The position numbers and the translations under genes were made by a program. Below are positions 51,151 through 61,414 of a stretch of DNA of 64,000 bases, piece by piece (positions within the stretch are counted from its first letter, which is position 1; the number at the start of each line of letters is the position of its first letter). A model generated the notes under the pieces. It ran no database searches. It worked only from the letters and a program-made list of their open reading frames with translations, and was not told where the DNA came from. The DNA comes from an uncultured Photobacterium sp. (GTDB lineage: Bacteria; Pseudomonadota; Gammaproteobacteria; Enterobacterales; Vibrionaceae). The stretch covers positions 103,064 to 167,063 of the forward strand of contig NZ_CAMRAN010000002.1 in assembly GCF_947039875.1 (NCBI RefSeq), read 5' to 3'.

Positions 51151-51206
51151 AATACAGTAACATTCTGTGTTTTTACTCAAGCCTACCGTTATAGAAGGCT
51201 TTTTTT
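51143..51206 (+). terminator. trp attenuator with antiterminator
   Basis: Terminator stem AAGCCT (51179-51184) with AGGCTT (51196-51201), then a T run to 51206. The competing stem pairs AACGGTA (51143-51149), at the end of trpL, with TACCGTT (51184-51190), which would open the terminator. Both are directly visible. Together they define a classical ribosome-mediated attenuator. Confidence 0.8.
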
Positions 51207-51400
51207 GGGTCATTCTAAGATTACTAATAACACCCCAATACATTGATTATTATAAATTAGACCAAAACAAAACATCGCAACATACTTTGTTAATAATTAT
51301 CGATAAAAGTAAAAAACTAGTCTTGCTCAAAGACTCAGTTTACGCCACTATCGAACAATGAAAGCAGGATCGCATTTGTACAAACGGCAGGGAGAACGCT

Positions 51401-52993
51401 GTGATAACTCACTCTATTGGATCGCATATCTATAACACAACACCTGAAAACCAACATCCAATTAAGGTATTGAACCTGGATGTACCCTATCTGGCAGACC
51501 CTACTGACGCCTATTTTACACTGTGTGGTGATAGCCCTTGCCATCTACTATTAGAATCAGCCGAAGTCGATTCGAAACAAGATCTTAAAAGCTTATTATT
51601 GATTGATGCTGCCGTACGTATTGTTTGTCGTGGCAAAGAGGTGGTATTAGAAGCTCAATCTGATAATGGTCAACGCATCCTCCATATTCTAAACAGCCAT
51701 CTCAAATCCGATATTAAAGCGACCTATAATACTGATACGCTGCGGTTACATTTTCCAACCCATATTGAAGCATTAGATGAAGACTCTCGCTTACGCCAAA
51801 CCTCATCTTTTGATGCATTACGACTGATTCAACATGCCTTTGATACCGAAAATCATCCTCGTGATGCTTTATTCATTGGTGGTTTATTTGCTTATGATTT
51901 AGTGGCTGACTTTGAACCGCTTATCGCCGTTGATGCGGATAATAGCTGTCCTGATTATATTTTCTATGTTGCTGAAACATTATTGATTATCGATCATCAA
52001 CATCAACAAGCACACTTACAAGCGACCCTGTTTGAGCATAATACCCCGGCAATTGCTGATGATCTTCAACAACGCTTAGTCACACTTAAAACCCGTTGTC
52101 TTAAGCCTCAGTCATTACCCGTTGCACCCGCTATCACTACTTGTGTCCCCGTTCCAACAATCACCGATCATGATTTCAATCAAACCGTTGCCGCTTTGAA
52201 GCAATTTGTTATTCGAGGTGATGTATTTCAAGTCGTGCCATCTCGACAATTTAAGCTGCCGTGCCCCTCGCCGCTTAACGCATATAAAGCATTGAAGATT
52301 GGTAACCCAAGTCCGTATATGTTTTATCTACATGATACTGAGTTTACCTTATTTGGTGCCTCACCAGAGAGTGCATTGAAATATTGTACCCAGTCTAACC
52401 AAGTTGAGATTTATCCGATTGCAGGTACACGTCAACGCGGTAAAAACAAGGATGGTTCAATTAATCTCGACCTTGATACTCGTATCGAACTAGAACTTCG
52501 TTGTGACACCAAAGAAAATGCTGAACATATGATGCTGGTTGATTTAGCCCGTAATGATGTTGCCCGTATTAGCCAAGCAGGAAGCCGCCACGTAGCTGAT
52601 TTATTACATGTTGATCGTTATAGCCATGTGATGCATTTAGTGTCGCGAGTCGTGGGTCAATTACGCCATGATCTTGATGCCCTGCACGCTTATCAAGCTT
52701 GCATGAACATGGGCACCTTAACGGGCGCACCTAAAATTAGAGCCATGCAACTTATTCGTGAAGTTGAGCAACGTCGCCGTGGCAGTTATGGCGGCGCTGT
52801 CGGCTATATCACCGGACATGGGGATATGGATACCTGCATTGTGATCCGTTCCGCTTATGTCGAAAACGGTATCGCCAGTGTTCAAGCGGGTGCGGGGGTG
52901 GTTTATGACTCCATACCACAAGCCGAAACAGATGAAACAAAATCAAAAGCACAAGCGGTAATCAATGCCATTCGTCACGCCCATCAAGGTTAA
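51401..52993 (+). CDS. trpE: Anthranilate synthase component I
   Basis: 530 residues, GTG start preceded by GGGAGA. It makes anthranilate from chorismate with ammonia supplied by TrpG. The Trp-feedback motif LLES is present (CHLLLESAEVDSK), so the enzyme should be inhibitable. The chorismate-binding core covers about 230-525, with IAGTRQRGKNKDG, DLARNDVARIS and GALTGAPKIRAM-type segments (here GTLTGAPKIRAMQLI). It is the first structural gene of the operon. Confidence 0.97.
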   Translation: MITHSIGSHIYNTTPENQHPIKVLNLDVPYLADPTDAYFTLCGDSPCHLLLESAEVDSKQDLKSLLLIDAAVRIVCRGKEVVLEAQSDNGQRILHILNSHLKSDIKATYNTDTLRLHFPTHIEALDEDSRLRQTSSFDALRLIQHAFDTENHPRDALFIGGLFAYDLVADFEPLIAVDADNSCPDYIFYVAETLLIIDHQHQQAHLQATLFEHNTPAIADDLQQRLVTLKTRCLKPQSLPVAPAITTCVPVPTITDHDFNQTVAALKQFVIRGDVFQVVPSRQFKLPCPSPLNAYKALKIGNPSPYMFYLHDTEFTLFGASPESALKYCTQSNQVEIYPIAGTRQRGKNKDGSINLDLDTRIELELRCDTKENAEHMMLVDLARNDVARISQAGSRHVADLLHVDRYSHVMHLVSRVVGQLRHDLDALHAYQACMNMGTLTGAPKIRAMQLIREVEQRRRGSYGGAVGYITGHGDMDTCIVIRSAYVENGIASVQAGAGVVYDSIPQAETDETKSKAQAVINAIRHAHQG

Positions 52994-53003
52994 GGAGCAC
53001 AAG

Positions 53004-53633
53004 ATGACCATCACGAAAAATCACCATAATGCCCATATTGTGCTATTAGATAACTTTGATTCTTTTACTTACAACCTTGTTGATCAATTTCGAAGTCTGG
53101 GTTTTCCGGTCACGATTTATCGTAATCATTTATCAGCGCAACAAATCGAACACGCATTGCTTGAACATAAAAATCCGGTATTAGTGTTATCACCAGGCCC
53201 TGGCGCACCAGCTGATGCCGGATGCATGCCTGAACTTATTCAACGAGTAAAAGGCAAAATCCCAATGTTGGGTATTTGCTTAGGACATCAAGCCATTGTT
53301 GAAGCTTATGGTGGTACCGTCGCTGGCGCTGGCGATATCGTCCATGGCAAAGCTGCGATGATAACTCACAATCAACACCCCGTTTTTGGTCAACTTGCCA
53401 GCCCACTCGCTGTTGCCCGTTATCATTCTTTGGTCGCAACTCATGTTCCAACGAGTCTTGAAACGATTGCTGATGTAAATGGATTAGTGATGGCGGTAGT
53501 TAATGAACACGACAAAGTCTGTGGCTTTCAATTTCACCCAGAATCTATCCTTACTACTCAAGGCGCAGAACTACTTACTCATACACTGGCTTGGGTTATG
53601 AAAGCACCCACTACATGCCTAAATACCCATTAA
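53004..53633 (+). CDS. trpG: Anthranilate synthase component II (glutamine amidotransferase)
   Basis: 209 residues from the ATG at 53004, with AAGGAG seven bases upstream. The class I amidotransferase triad is visible: the nucleophile Cys in MLGICLGHQAI and the His-Glu pair in FQFHPES. It hydrolyses glutamine and passes ammonia to TrpE. It is a free-standing gene, not fused to trpD as in enterobacteria. It lies 10 bases after trpE. Confidence 0.95.
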   Translation: MTITKNHHNAHIVLLDNFDSFTYNLVDQFRSLGFPVTIYRNHLSAQQIEHALLEHKNPVLVLSPGPGAPADAGCMPELIQRVKGKIPMLGICLGHQAIVEAYGGTVAGAGDIVHGKAAMITHNQHPVFGQLASPLAVARYHSLVATHVPTSLETIADVNGLVMAVVNEHDKVCGFQFHPESILTTQGAELLTHTLAWVMKAPTTCLNTH

Positions 53634-53641
53634 GGAAGATG

Positions 53642-54652
53642 ATGAACGCTACTATTGCTAAACTTGCCGATAAACTCTACGCCCAACACCCCTTGAGCGA
53701 AGAAGAAAGCCATTTTCTCTTTGATGCAATCATCAACGGTGAAGTTGAACCGATTGTATTATCAGCCGTATTAACAGCATTAAAAATTAAAGGCGAAACC
53801 CCCGCAGAAATTGCAGGTGCCGCCAAAGCATTGGTTAAAAATGCCAACCCGTTTCCACGTCCAAATTATGATTTCGCAGATATTGTTGGCACGGGTGGCG
53901 ATGGCGCGAATACCATCAACATTTCTACTACCGCCGCTTTTGTCGCTGCCGCCTGTGGGGTCAAAGTGGCTAAACATGGTAATCGTGGTGTATCAAGCAA
54001 ATCAGGCTCATCAGATTTATTAGATAAGTTTGGGATTAATTTAGCCATGCCAGCTCAAACGGCACGCCAAGCGTTAGATGATCTTGGGGTCTGTTTTTTA
54101 TTTGCGCCGGAATATCACGGAGGCGTACGTCATGCGATGCCAGTACGACAAACATTACAAACTCGCACGATTTTCAATGTGTTAGGACCATTAATTAACC
54201 CAGCCAAACCTAATATTCAATTAATGGGGGTTTATGATCTCGCTCTAGTTCGCCCTATTGCTGAAACCTTAGCAACAATGGGATTAAAACGTGCTGCGGT
54301 GGTACATGGTAGCGGACTTGATGAAGTTGCCATTCATGGTGAAACCCATGTGGCAGAAATTATTGATGGGGTCATTAGTGAATATACGCTTACTCCGGCT
54401 GATTTTGGACTTCAAAGCTACCCTTTAGAAGCCATTCGTGGCGGTGAGCCAGATGAAAACCGTACCATCATTGAACATATTCTGACGGGTAAAGGAACAC
54501 CCGCTCAAGAAGGTGCCGTTGCCGTCAATGTTGCACTTTTATTGCGCCTTTTTGGTCATCACGATCTTAAAGCCAATACTCAACGCGCAATCACCACCAT
54601 GCGTTCAGGTAACGCATATCAACTTGTAGAACAACTGGCAGCACGAGGTTAA
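53642..54652 (+). CDS. trpD: Anthranilate phosphoribosyltransferase
   Basis: 336 residues. Two adjacent ATGs occur at 53639 and 53642; AAGGA is better spaced to the second. The PRPP and metal motifs GTGGDGANTINISTT and KHGNRGVSSKSGSSDLL are complete, and VHGSGLDE is conserved. It transfers phosphoribose to anthranilate. Confidence 0.96.
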   Translation: MNATIAKLADKLYAQHPLSEEESHFLFDAIINGEVEPIVLSAVLTALKIKGETPAEIAGAAKALVKNANPFPRPNYDFADIVGTGGDGANTINISTTAAFVAAACGVKVAKHGNRGVSSKSGSSDLLDKFGINLAMPAQTARQALDDLGVCFLFAPEYHGGVRHAMPVRQTLQTRTIFNVLGPLINPAKPNIQLMGVYDLALVRPIAETLATMGLKRAAVVHGSGLDEVAIHGETHVAEIIDGVISEYTLTPADFGLQSYPLEAIRGGEPDENRTIIEHILTGKGTPAQEGAVAVNVALLLRLFGHHDLKANTQRAITTMRSGNAYQLVEQLAARG

Positions 54653-54654
54653 TC

Positions 54655-56055
54655 ATGGAAACAGTCCTTGCTAAAATTATCGCAGATAAAAAAATCTGGG
54701 TCGATGCACGTAAAGAAGCGCAACCTCTCGCCAGTTTTCGTCACCAGCTTACACCAAGTGATCGTGATTTCTACCACGCACTCGCCAATACTGACCGACA
54801 TGGATGCCATCGCCCAGCTTTCATTCTTGAATGTAAAAAGGCATCACCGTCAAAAGGCTTAATTAGAGAAGATTTCAATTTAGATGATATTGCAGCGATT
54901 TATAACCAATACGCCAGTGCAATTTCAGTGTTAACCGATGAGAAATATTTTCAAGGCAATGTTGAGTTCTTACCTAAGGTACGTAGCCAAGTTACCCAAC
55001 CAATATTATGCAAAGACTTTATGATTGATAGCTACCAAGTCTATTTGGCGCGTCATTATCAGGCAGATGCGATTTTATTGATGCTGTCGGTACTGGATGA
55101 TGAACAATACCAAACACTTGCCGCAGTGGCTGAATCACTTCAACTTGGCATTTTAACCGAAGTGAGTAATGAAGCCGAACTCACGCGCGCCATCAAACTC
55201 AAAGCAAAAGTTGTCGGGATTAACAACCGTAATTTACGTGATTTGAGTATTGATTTAAACCGTACCAAACAGCTTGCACCTGATTTACCTGAAGGTACGA
55301 TTATTATTTCTGAGTCAGGGATTTATACCCACCAGCAAGTACGTGAACTCTCACCTTATGCTAATGGTTTTTTAATTGGTAGTTCATTAATGGCGGCCGA
55401 CAACCTTGATTTAGCGGTTCGAAAAGTCTTATTTGGTGAACATAAAGTTTGCGGATTAACCTCAAATGAAGATGCCCACCAAGCTTACCTGCAAGGAGCA
55501 ACCTATGGTGGTTTGATTTTCGTACCATCATCACCGCGAGCTATTAACCTCGACCAAGCATTGGCCGTTACCGCATCAGTACCACTTAATTTTGTCGGCG
55601 TATTTCAGAACAGCCCGTTGACAGACATTGTGACTACAGCAACAACTTTAGCCTTAGTTGCAGTACAATTACACGGTAATGAATCACCACAATATATAGA
55701 GCAATTGCGTGAAGAACTGCCTGCTAACTGCCAAATCTGGAAGGCCCACGCCATTACCGATAGCGTACCGGATCTTACCCAATGGTCGGTCGACAAACAC
55801 CTGTTTGACAGTAAAGTCGAAGGCAAAAGTGGCGGTACAGGCGTCACCTTTGATTGGTCTTTAATTACATCCGAAAACAGATCAAACAGTTTACTTGCTG
55901 GTGGACTAAACCCAGATAATGTACACCATGCAGCCTCTCTCGGTTTTGGTGGTTTAGATTTAAATTCCGGTGTAGAAAGCGCACCGGGTAAAAAAGATCA
56001 TCATAAATTAGCGGCAGCCTTTGCGGCAATCAAACATATTAAGGACGATAAATAA
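54655..56055 (+). CDS. trpCF: Bifunctional indole-3-glycerol phosphate synthase / PRA isomerase
   Basis: 466 residues, a fusion as in E. coli TrpC. Residues about 1-257 are the synthase barrel ([40 protein letters not shown]). Residues about 260-460 are the isomerase ([46 protein letters not shown]). The two halves run steps three and four of the pathway. It begins two bases after the trpD stop. Confidence 0.96.
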   Translation: METVLAKIIADKKIWVDARKEAQPLASFRHQLTPSDRDFYHALANTDRHGCHRPAFILECKKASPSKGLIREDFNLDDIAAIYNQYASAISVLTDEKYFQGNVEFLPKVRSQVTQPILCKDFMIDSYQVYLARHYQADAILLMLSVLDDEQYQTLAAVAESLQLGILTEVSNEAELTRAIKLKAKVVGINNRNLRDLSIDLNRTKQLAPDLPEGTIIISESGIYTHQQVRELSPYANGFLIGSSLMAADNLDLAVRKVLFGEHKVCGLTSNEDAHQAYLQGATYGGLIFVPSSPRAINLDQALAVTASVPLNFVGVFQNSPLTDIVTTATTLALVAVQLHGNESPQYIEQLREELPANCQIWKAHAITDSVPDLTQWSVDKHLFDSKVEGKSGGTGVTFDWSLITSENRSNSLLAGGLNPDNVHHAASLGFGGLDLNSGVESAPGKKDHHKLAAAFAAIKHIKDDK

Positions 56056-56057
56056 TC

Positions 56058-57248
56058 ATGAGTAAATTGAATGCCTACTTTGGTGAATTTGGTGGTCAAT
56101 ATGTTCCTCAAATTCTAGTACCAGCCTTAGATCAACTTGAAAATGCTTTTATTGAAGCTCAACAAGACCCCGACTTTCAGCTGCAATTTATAACGTTATT
56201 AAAAGAATATGCGGGGCGACCAACGGCGTTAACGTTATGCCAAAACTTAACTCAAGGCACAAAAACCAAGCTTTATTTAAAGCGTGAAGATCTTCTTCAT
56301 GGTGGCGCACACAAAACTAACCAAGTATTAGGCCAAGCTTTACTTGCACAACGCATGGGAAAAACTGAAATCATTGCAGAAACTGGTGCAGGTCAACACG
56401 GTGTTGCAACAGCACTAGCATGTGCTTTACTCGGGTTAAAGTGCCGCATTTATATGGGCGCGAAAGATATTGAACGCCAAAGCCCTAATGTTTTTAGAAT
56501 GAAATTAATGGGCGCGACAGTTATCCCTGTAACCTCTGGCTCAGCAACATTAAAAGATGCGTGTAATGAAGCGATGCGCGATTGGTCTGCTAGCTATGAC
56601 AAAGCCCATTACCTATTAGGAACCGCTGCAGGCCCTCACCCGTTCCCAACCATCGTGCGTGAATTTCAAAAAATCATTGGTGAAGAAACGAAAACTCAAA
56701 TTATGGCTAAAGAAGGCCGGTTGCCTGATGCGGTTATTGCTTGTGTTGGCGGTGGCTCTAATGCAATTGGTATGTTCGCTGACTTTATCAAAGAAAGTCG
56801 TGTCCGTTTAATTGGCGTTGAGCCTGCGGGTAAAGGACTCGATACCGATATGCATGGCGCGCCATTGAAACACGGCAAGCTCGGTATTTTCTTTGGTATG
56901 AAAGCACCACTAATGCAAGATGAACATGGTCAAGTTGAAGAGTCATATTCGATTTCTGCAGGGTTGGATTTCCCTTCTGTCGGACCTCAACATGCTCACC
57001 TTAATGCGATTGGTCGCGCAGAATATGGCGCAGTTACCGATGATGAAGCATTAGAAGCGTTTCAACTATTAGCTCGAAAAGAAGGTATTATTCCGGCTCT
57101 TGAATCTGCGCATGCATTGGCTTACGCATTAAAAATGATTGCTGATGACCCCGAAAAAGAACAATTACTGGTAGTCAATCTTTCTGGTCGAGGCGATAAA
57201 GACATTTTCACGGTGCATGATATTTTAACGGAAAAAGGAATTTTATAA
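56058..57248 (+). CDS. trpB: Tryptophan synthase beta chain
   Basis: 396 residues. The PLP-binding lysine is in [12 protein letters not shown] and the phosphate loop in [24 protein letters not shown] is a signature segment. It condenses indole, channelled from TrpA, with serine. The stop overlaps the trpA start by one base (TAATG), indicating coupling for equal stoichiometry. Confidence 0.97.
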   Translation: MSKLNAYFGEFGGQYVPQILVPALDQLENAFIEAQQDPDFQLQFITLLKEYAGRPTALTLCQNLTQGTKTKLYLKREDLLHGGAHKTNQVLGQALLAQRMGKTEIIAETGAGQHGVATALACALLGLKCRIYMGAKDIERQSPNVFRMKLMGATVIPVTSGSATLKDACNEAMRDWSASYDKAHYLLGTAAGPHPFPTIVREFQKIIGEETKTQIMAKEGRLPDAVIACVGGGSNAIGMFADFIKESRVRLIGVEPAGKGLDTDMHGAPLKHGKLGIFFGMKAPLMQDEHGQVEESYSISAGLDFPSVGPQHAHLNAIGRAEYGAVTDDEALEAFQLLARKEGIIPALESAHALAYALKMIADDPEKEQLLVVNLSGRGDKDIFTVHDILTEKGIL

Positions 57249-58054
57249 TGGATCGCTACTACAATTTATTTACTCAACTTAGTGCCCGTAATGAAGGTGC
57301 ATTTGTCCCTTTTGTTACTCTTGGTGATCCAACCCCGCAACGTTCAATGGATATTATTGATACTTTAGTTGCCGCTGGCGCTGATGCCTTAGAGCTAGGG
57401 ATCCCTTTTTCAGATCCATTGGCTGATGGTCCAACGATTCAAGGAGCCAATATTCGTGCTCTTGCCGCAGACACTACCCCGACCATTTGTTTTGAAATGC
57501 TAACTCAAATTCGTGCGAAATATCCTCAATTGCCAATTGGACTACTGATGTACGCTAATTTGGTTTTTGCTACAGGTATCGATCATTTTTATCGTCGCTG
57601 TGCGAATGCTGGTATTGATTCAGTATTAATTGCAGATGTGCCTGTAAATGCTTCACTTGAATTTAGAGAAGCAGCAGAAGCACATGGTATTCATCCTATT
57701 TTTATTGCACCACCTAATGCTGACGCTGCAACCTTAAAAGCAGTTTCAGAGCTTAGCGGTGGTTACACTTATCTCCTTTCACGCGCAGGTGTCACTGGTG
57801 CAGAAACGAAAGCAGAAATGCCAATTGAGCCATTGTTAGCCGCATTAAAAGCCCATAATGCGCCACCAGCATTACTCGGTTTTGGTATTTCAACCCCAGA
57901 GCAAGTGAGTAAAGCCATTACAGCAGGGGCGGCGGGGGCCATTTCAGGCTCAGCTATCGTTAAAATTATTGAGAACCATGTGGATGAGCATTCAACACTA
58001 CTCAATACATTAAGTGCATTTATAACCGATATGAAAGCTGCAACACGTCAATAA
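57248..58054 (+). CDS. trpA: Tryptophan synthase alpha chain
   Basis: 268 residues, the E. coli length. The catalytic Glu and Asp are in [18 protein letters not shown]. Loop 6 is RAGVTGAET, and the C-terminal phosphate site is GFGIS and ISGSAIV. It cleaves indole-3-glycerol phosphate to indole. It is the last trp gene. Confidence 0.97.
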   Translation: MDRYYNLFTQLSARNEGAFVPFVTLGDPTPQRSMDIIDTLVAAGADALELGIPFSDPLADGPTIQGANIRALAADTTPTICFEMLTQIRAKYPQLPIGLLMYANLVFATGIDHFYRRCANAGIDSVLIADVPVNASLEFREAAEAHGIHPIFIAPPNADAATLKAVSELSGGYTYLLSRAGVTGAETKAEMPIEPLLAALKAHNAPPALLGFGISTPEQVSKAITAGAAGAISGSAIVKIIENHVDEHSTLLNTLSAFITDMKAATRQ

Positions 58055-58073
58055 CCTGCAATCAGCTATTAAT

Positions 58074-58104
58074 CGCTGTCATTGATAAAATATTGATGAC
58101 AGCG
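58074..58104 (+). terminator. Hairpin at the end of the trp operon
   Basis: CGCTGTCAT (58074-58082) and ATGACAGCG (58096-58104), perfect 9-bp stem but no immediate T tract; ATTTTTTC lies 27 bases further on. It may need Rho or mark an RNA end. Confidence 0.5.
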
Positions 58105-58193
58105 GCATCCCAACCCCCCATCGAAATCGATTTTTTCATTAATTCAGTGGAACAGGTATACTCCTGTTAATTATCTTTAATGAGTTGGAACCA

Positions 58194-58733
58194 ATGAAAC
58201 AAATTATAGAATTTATTCCGTTACTGATCTTTTTTGTATTATTTAAAACGAATGGTATTTTTGTCGCGACAGGCGCATTAATTATCACGACGGCAATCCA
58301 ATTGATCGTTACGTGGTTTATCTATAAAAAAATAGAAAAAATGCAGTTAATCACTTTTACAATGGTCACAATATTTGGTGGTTTAACGCTGTTTTTACAT
58401 GATGAAAACTTCATTAAATGGAAAGTAACCATCATTTATGGCCTATTTGCTCTCGCATTACTTATAAGCCAACTGATGAATAAGCCATTAATTAAATCGA
58501 TGCTCGGCAAAGAAATGACACTGCCAGAGAACGTTTGGTTGCGTATCAATCTAGCATGGACCATCTTTTTTGTTGTTTGTGCTATTGTAAACATTTATAT
58601 TGCATTCAATTTTCCGCTTGATGTCTGGGTGAATTTCAAAGTATTTGGTTTATTGGCGTTAACACTGCTATTTACCTTCGCGACAGGTGGCTATATTTAT
58701 CGCCACTTACCTAAAAGCCCTGATGATAAATAA
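58194..58733 (+). CDS. yciB: YciB, inner membrane-spanning septation protein
   Basis: 179 residues from [17 protein letters not shown], the E. coli length; the TTG three codons upstream is rejected. Five membrane helices are visible. YciB (IspZ family) affects envelope synthesis and cell division with partners such as DcrB and ZipA, but its biochemical role is uncertain. Downstream of trpA in the same orientation, possibly by read-through. Confidence 0.94.
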   Translation: MKQIIEFIPLLIFFVLFKTNGIFVATGALIITTAIQLIVTWFIYKKIEKMQLITFTMVTIFGGLTLFLHDENFIKWKVTIIYGLFALALLISQLMNKPLIKSMLGKEMTLPENVWLRINLAWTIFFVVCAIVNIYIAFNFPLDVWVNFKVFGLLALTLLFTFATGGYIYRHLPKSPDDK

Positions 58734-58746
58734 AGTTGTATAATCG

Positions 58747-59148
58747 ATGACTACTGAAAACAATATCCCTCGTGGACAGCTGTTACTGCGAACATTAGCG
58801 ATGCCTGCCGATACCAATGCAAATGGTGATATTTTTGGTGGTTGGATCATGTCGCAACTAGATCTTGCTGGTGCGATTTTAGCCAAAGAAATTTCTCGCG
58901 GCCGTGTCGTTACCGTTTCGGTTGATAAAATAGAATTTAAAGCCCCCGTTGGTGTTGGTGATGTGGTTTGTTGTCACGGTGAATGTAAGCGCATCGGTAA
59001 TACATCCATGAGTATAGGCTTAGAAGTATGGGTAAAACCCGTTGCTATTGATGGCATAGGTGAACGTTACCGCGTCTGTGAAGCGACATTTAATTATGTT
59101 GCTATTAACAGTGAAGGCCGTCCGCGTAAGATTGAAATTACTCAATAA
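58747..59148 (+). CDS. yciA: YciA, acyl-CoA thioesterase
   Basis: 133 residues. The hot-dog fold motif is LAMPADTNANGDIFGGWIMSQLDLAGAILA, with the catalytic Asp in DTNANGDIFGGW. YciA hydrolyses a broad range of short and medium acyl-CoAs. It follows yciB by 13 bases, probably cotranscribed. Confidence 0.95.
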   Translation: MTTENNIPRGQLLLRTLAMPADTNANGDIFGGWIMSQLDLAGAILAKEISRGRVVTVSVDKIEFKAPVGVGDVVCCHGECKRIGNTSMSIGLEVWVKPVAIDGIGERYRVCEATFNYVAINSEGRPRKIEITQ

Positions 59149-59181
59149 TCCTTATCAATAAAAAACACTTAATGAACACTA

Positions 59182-59208
59182 AGCACTAACTACGGTTGGT
59201 GCTTTTTA
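59182..59208 (+). terminator. Terminator after yciA
   Basis: AGCACTAAC (59182-59190) and GTTGGTGCT (59195-59203) with one G-T pair, then TTTTT. Confidence 0.82.
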
Positions 59209-59327
59209 TTATTTGCTCAAATGTACTTGTCCATGCTCAATTTTTAGTTAGTATGGTGGAATACTAAAAACAACGCGAAGAATAATTCGTTGTTTAAGCC
59301 ATAACTAAATAGGGAGTGCCGACAATA

Positions 59328-59627
59328 ATGTGGTATGTAATTTTTTCTCAAGATATTGAAAACAGTTTAGAACGTCGCATGAGCGTACGTGAACAACACT
59401 TAGCACGCTTAAAAGAACTTCAACAACAAGAACGTCTATTAGTCGCAGGGCCAATGCCAGCTATTGATAATGAAAACCCAGGCGAGGCAGGTTTTACTGG
59501 TTCAACGGTCATTGCTAAATTTGAATCACTAGAACAAGCACAGCAATGGGCAAATGCTGATCCGTATATTGATGCGGGTGTCTACGCTAATGTTATTGTT
59601 AAACCCTTTAAAAAAGTCTTACCATAA
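59328..59627 (+). CDS. yciI: YciI family protein
   Basis: 99 residues from MWYVIFSQD; the GTG four codons earlier abuts the SD AGGGA and is unlikely. It matches E. coli YciI along its length ([54 protein letters not shown]). The fold is ferredoxin-like with a conserved His-Asp pair. A dehalogenase-like or epimerase activity has been suggested for relatives; function here is open. Confidence 0.92.
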   Translation: MWYVIFSQDIENSLERRMSVREQHLARLKELQQQERLLVAGPMPAIDNENPGEAGFTGSTVIAKFESLEQAQQWANADPYIDAGVYANVIVKPFKKVLP

Positions 59628-59646
59628 ATATATTCAGGATCAACTT

Positions 59647-60048
59647 GTGAATCTAACTACAACAAAAAAATGGCTAGTCGCCGCTGTCTGTCTGTTTATT
59701 CTAGGTGGCTGTGCTTCGCACGACCAACAAATGGTTGCAGAATCGCTAGCACAATCACGAGCAGCAGCTATTGGTAATAAAGCACCCTACCCACAAATAG
59801 ATGCTTACCAAATCACTCAAGCTTATGCGAGTAAAAACACGGTAAAAATCAACATTATCTATGGTGGTAATGGACGAGTAAAACCCACAACCGCAATAAA
59901 AACAGCCAGTGTCAATTACTGTAATAACAATGAATTAATGCCATTGTTTAAACAGGGGGTTAATTATCTCATTACTATCCGTGATGTCAGCGGTCGACAG
60001 TTAGTCTCACAAACTATCTCAGAAGAATATTGTGAATCACTAAAATAA
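59647..60048 (+). CDS. Small lipoprotein, unknown function
   Basis: 133 residues from a GTG at 59647, which has AGGA eight bases upstream. I reject the ORF-track start, since its first 31 residues overlap yciI. The signal TTTKKWLVAAVCLFILGGC ends in a lipobox. The mature part has two cysteines (NYCNNN and EEYCESLK) that could form a disulfide. No family is recognised. It follows yciI by 19 bases and ends at a strong terminator. Confidence 0.72.
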   Translation: MNLTTTKKWLVAAVCLFILGGCASHDQQMVAESLAQSRAAAIGNKAPYPQIDAYQITQAYASKNTVKINIIYGGNGRVKPTTAIKTASVNYCNNNELMPLFKQGVNYLITIRDVSGRQLVSQTISEEYCESLK

Positions 60049-60067
60049 TCTGCACCGTATACTATAA

Positions 60068-60126
60068 AAAATCCCTAACCAATGAATTGCTCCGATATAA
60101 TTGAGCATTGCTGGTTAGGGCTTTTT
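60068..60126. terminator. Bidirectional terminator between the lipoprotein gene and the SbmA-like gene
   Basis: CCCTAACCA (60073-60081) and TGGTTAGGG (60112-60120) enclose a second inner stem (GCTC/GAGC). T runs follow on both strands. Confidence 0.85.
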
Positions 60127-60146
60127 ATTTTTTCATCCCACCATAG

Positions 60147-61148
60147 CTACTCTACAGGGATACTTTCCACATCAATCGCATCATTAATCTGCACTTCAAA
60201 TGCGCGCAATCGCTTATAAATCGACATTAATTCAACAATTGTACTCCATGAGTGAACCAGAAATTGAAAAGACTCTTCTACTTTTCCAAACGCTCTGAGT
60301 ATCTGTTGTAATACACCCAGTGTTAATGCGCCTGAAATAATGGCTGGGCCCAGTGCAATATAAGGCACGATCACGGTATATTGAATATATGACCATTTTG
60401 CGATATCAAAATACAAATAATGACGATAAAGATTAAAGTAATTTTTACGAACATTAAAAAAGAGGTCTTTCACTGTTTCTGGCTTTGCTCGCTGTGGATT
60501 ATCTTCCCCAAAGACTAACTCTTTACGATAAGCGGCTTCTACTTTTTGATTTTTAAACTCTAAGCCAGGTAAGCGAATACCAACAATCGCCAATAATACC
60601 GTACCAAACAGTGCTGAAATAATAGCTAAATAAACCAATGATCGATCAACACTCCCTATCCATGGTAACTCAGTAACATTCTCACTTAACGTCCACAGAA
60701 TAGGTAAAAACGCAACTAGCGTCATTAAGGATCGCATAAAGCTCACCCCAAGGCTTTCAACTATACGAGCAAAACGCATCGTATCTTCTTGTACCCGCTG
60801 TGATGCTCCCTCAATGTGGCTAATTTTACTCCAATGCTTCATATAATAATCATTCATTGCGGTACGCCAACGAAAGACATAATGGCGAACGAAGAAATCA
60901 AGAATAACGGCAATAATAATATACACAGACACGATATTGAAAAACTCAATACAACCTGACAAAAATTCATCAAATGTCACACTATTGGGCTTAGCTAATG
61001 CCTTTTGAATAAGATCATAAAAACTACCAAACCATTCATTCACTTCTACGTCTATCTGCACTTTATACCAAGTAACGTATAAAATAATGGCACTACCCAA
61101 AATCGACCATAAAAACCAGCGACGATCAAGAAAGAACGATTTAAACAT
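60147..61148 (-). CDS. Short SbmA/BacA-family peptide transporter
   Basis: 333 residues. From FLWSILGSAIILYVTW onward it aligns well with E. coli SbmA (HYVFRWRTAMNDYYM, IEGASQRVQEDTMRFA, VGIRLPGLEFKNQKVEAAYRKELVFGED). SbmA-type proteins are proton-driven inner-membrane importers of microcins and proline-rich peptides. The E. coli protein has about 73 more residues near its N-terminus, including two helices. Here the same MFKSFF start is joined directly to the core, so the first helices are missing. Whether it still transports is unclear. Confidence 0.82.
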   Translation of the reverse strand: MFKSFFLDRRWFLWSILGSAIILYVTWYKVQIDVEVNEWFGSFYDLIQKALAKPNSVTFDEFLSGCIEFFNIVSVYIIIAVILDFFVRHYVFRWRTAMNDYYMKHWSKISHIEGASQRVQEDTMRFARIVESLGVSFMRSLMTLVAFLPILWTLSENVTELPWIGSVDRSLVYLAIISALFGTVLLAIVGIRLPGLEFKNQKVEAAYRKELVFGEDNPQRAKPETVKDLFFNVRKNYFNLYRHYLYFDIAKWSYIQYTVIVPYIALGPAIISGALTLGVLQQILRAFGKVEESFQFLVHSWSTIVELMSIYKRLRAFEVQINDAIDVESIPVE

Positions 61149-61414
61149 AACTACACATCCTTAATGTATTTAGATTGAGTGCACCCCTTGCACTACGAAT
61201 AGAATCGATTAATTTTATCGTTAATCACTTGTTGTAGTATTTGTCACCAAACAAGAAAACGCAACACACTCACCACAATAAAGGCAATATCATTTATTAT
61301 AATAAACAAATTACGGTTAATTTCAGACAAAAAATCCCTCATTTACGCTTAACTAAAAATAGTATAATCGATAAGGGACTCTTATTTTAGCAATCTATTT
61401 ATGATACTAAAAAC

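Noticed and set aside
51167-51361. 64-aa ORF inside the trp leader region
   Set aside because: It runs through the attenuator stem, has a GTG start without SD and is not protein-like.
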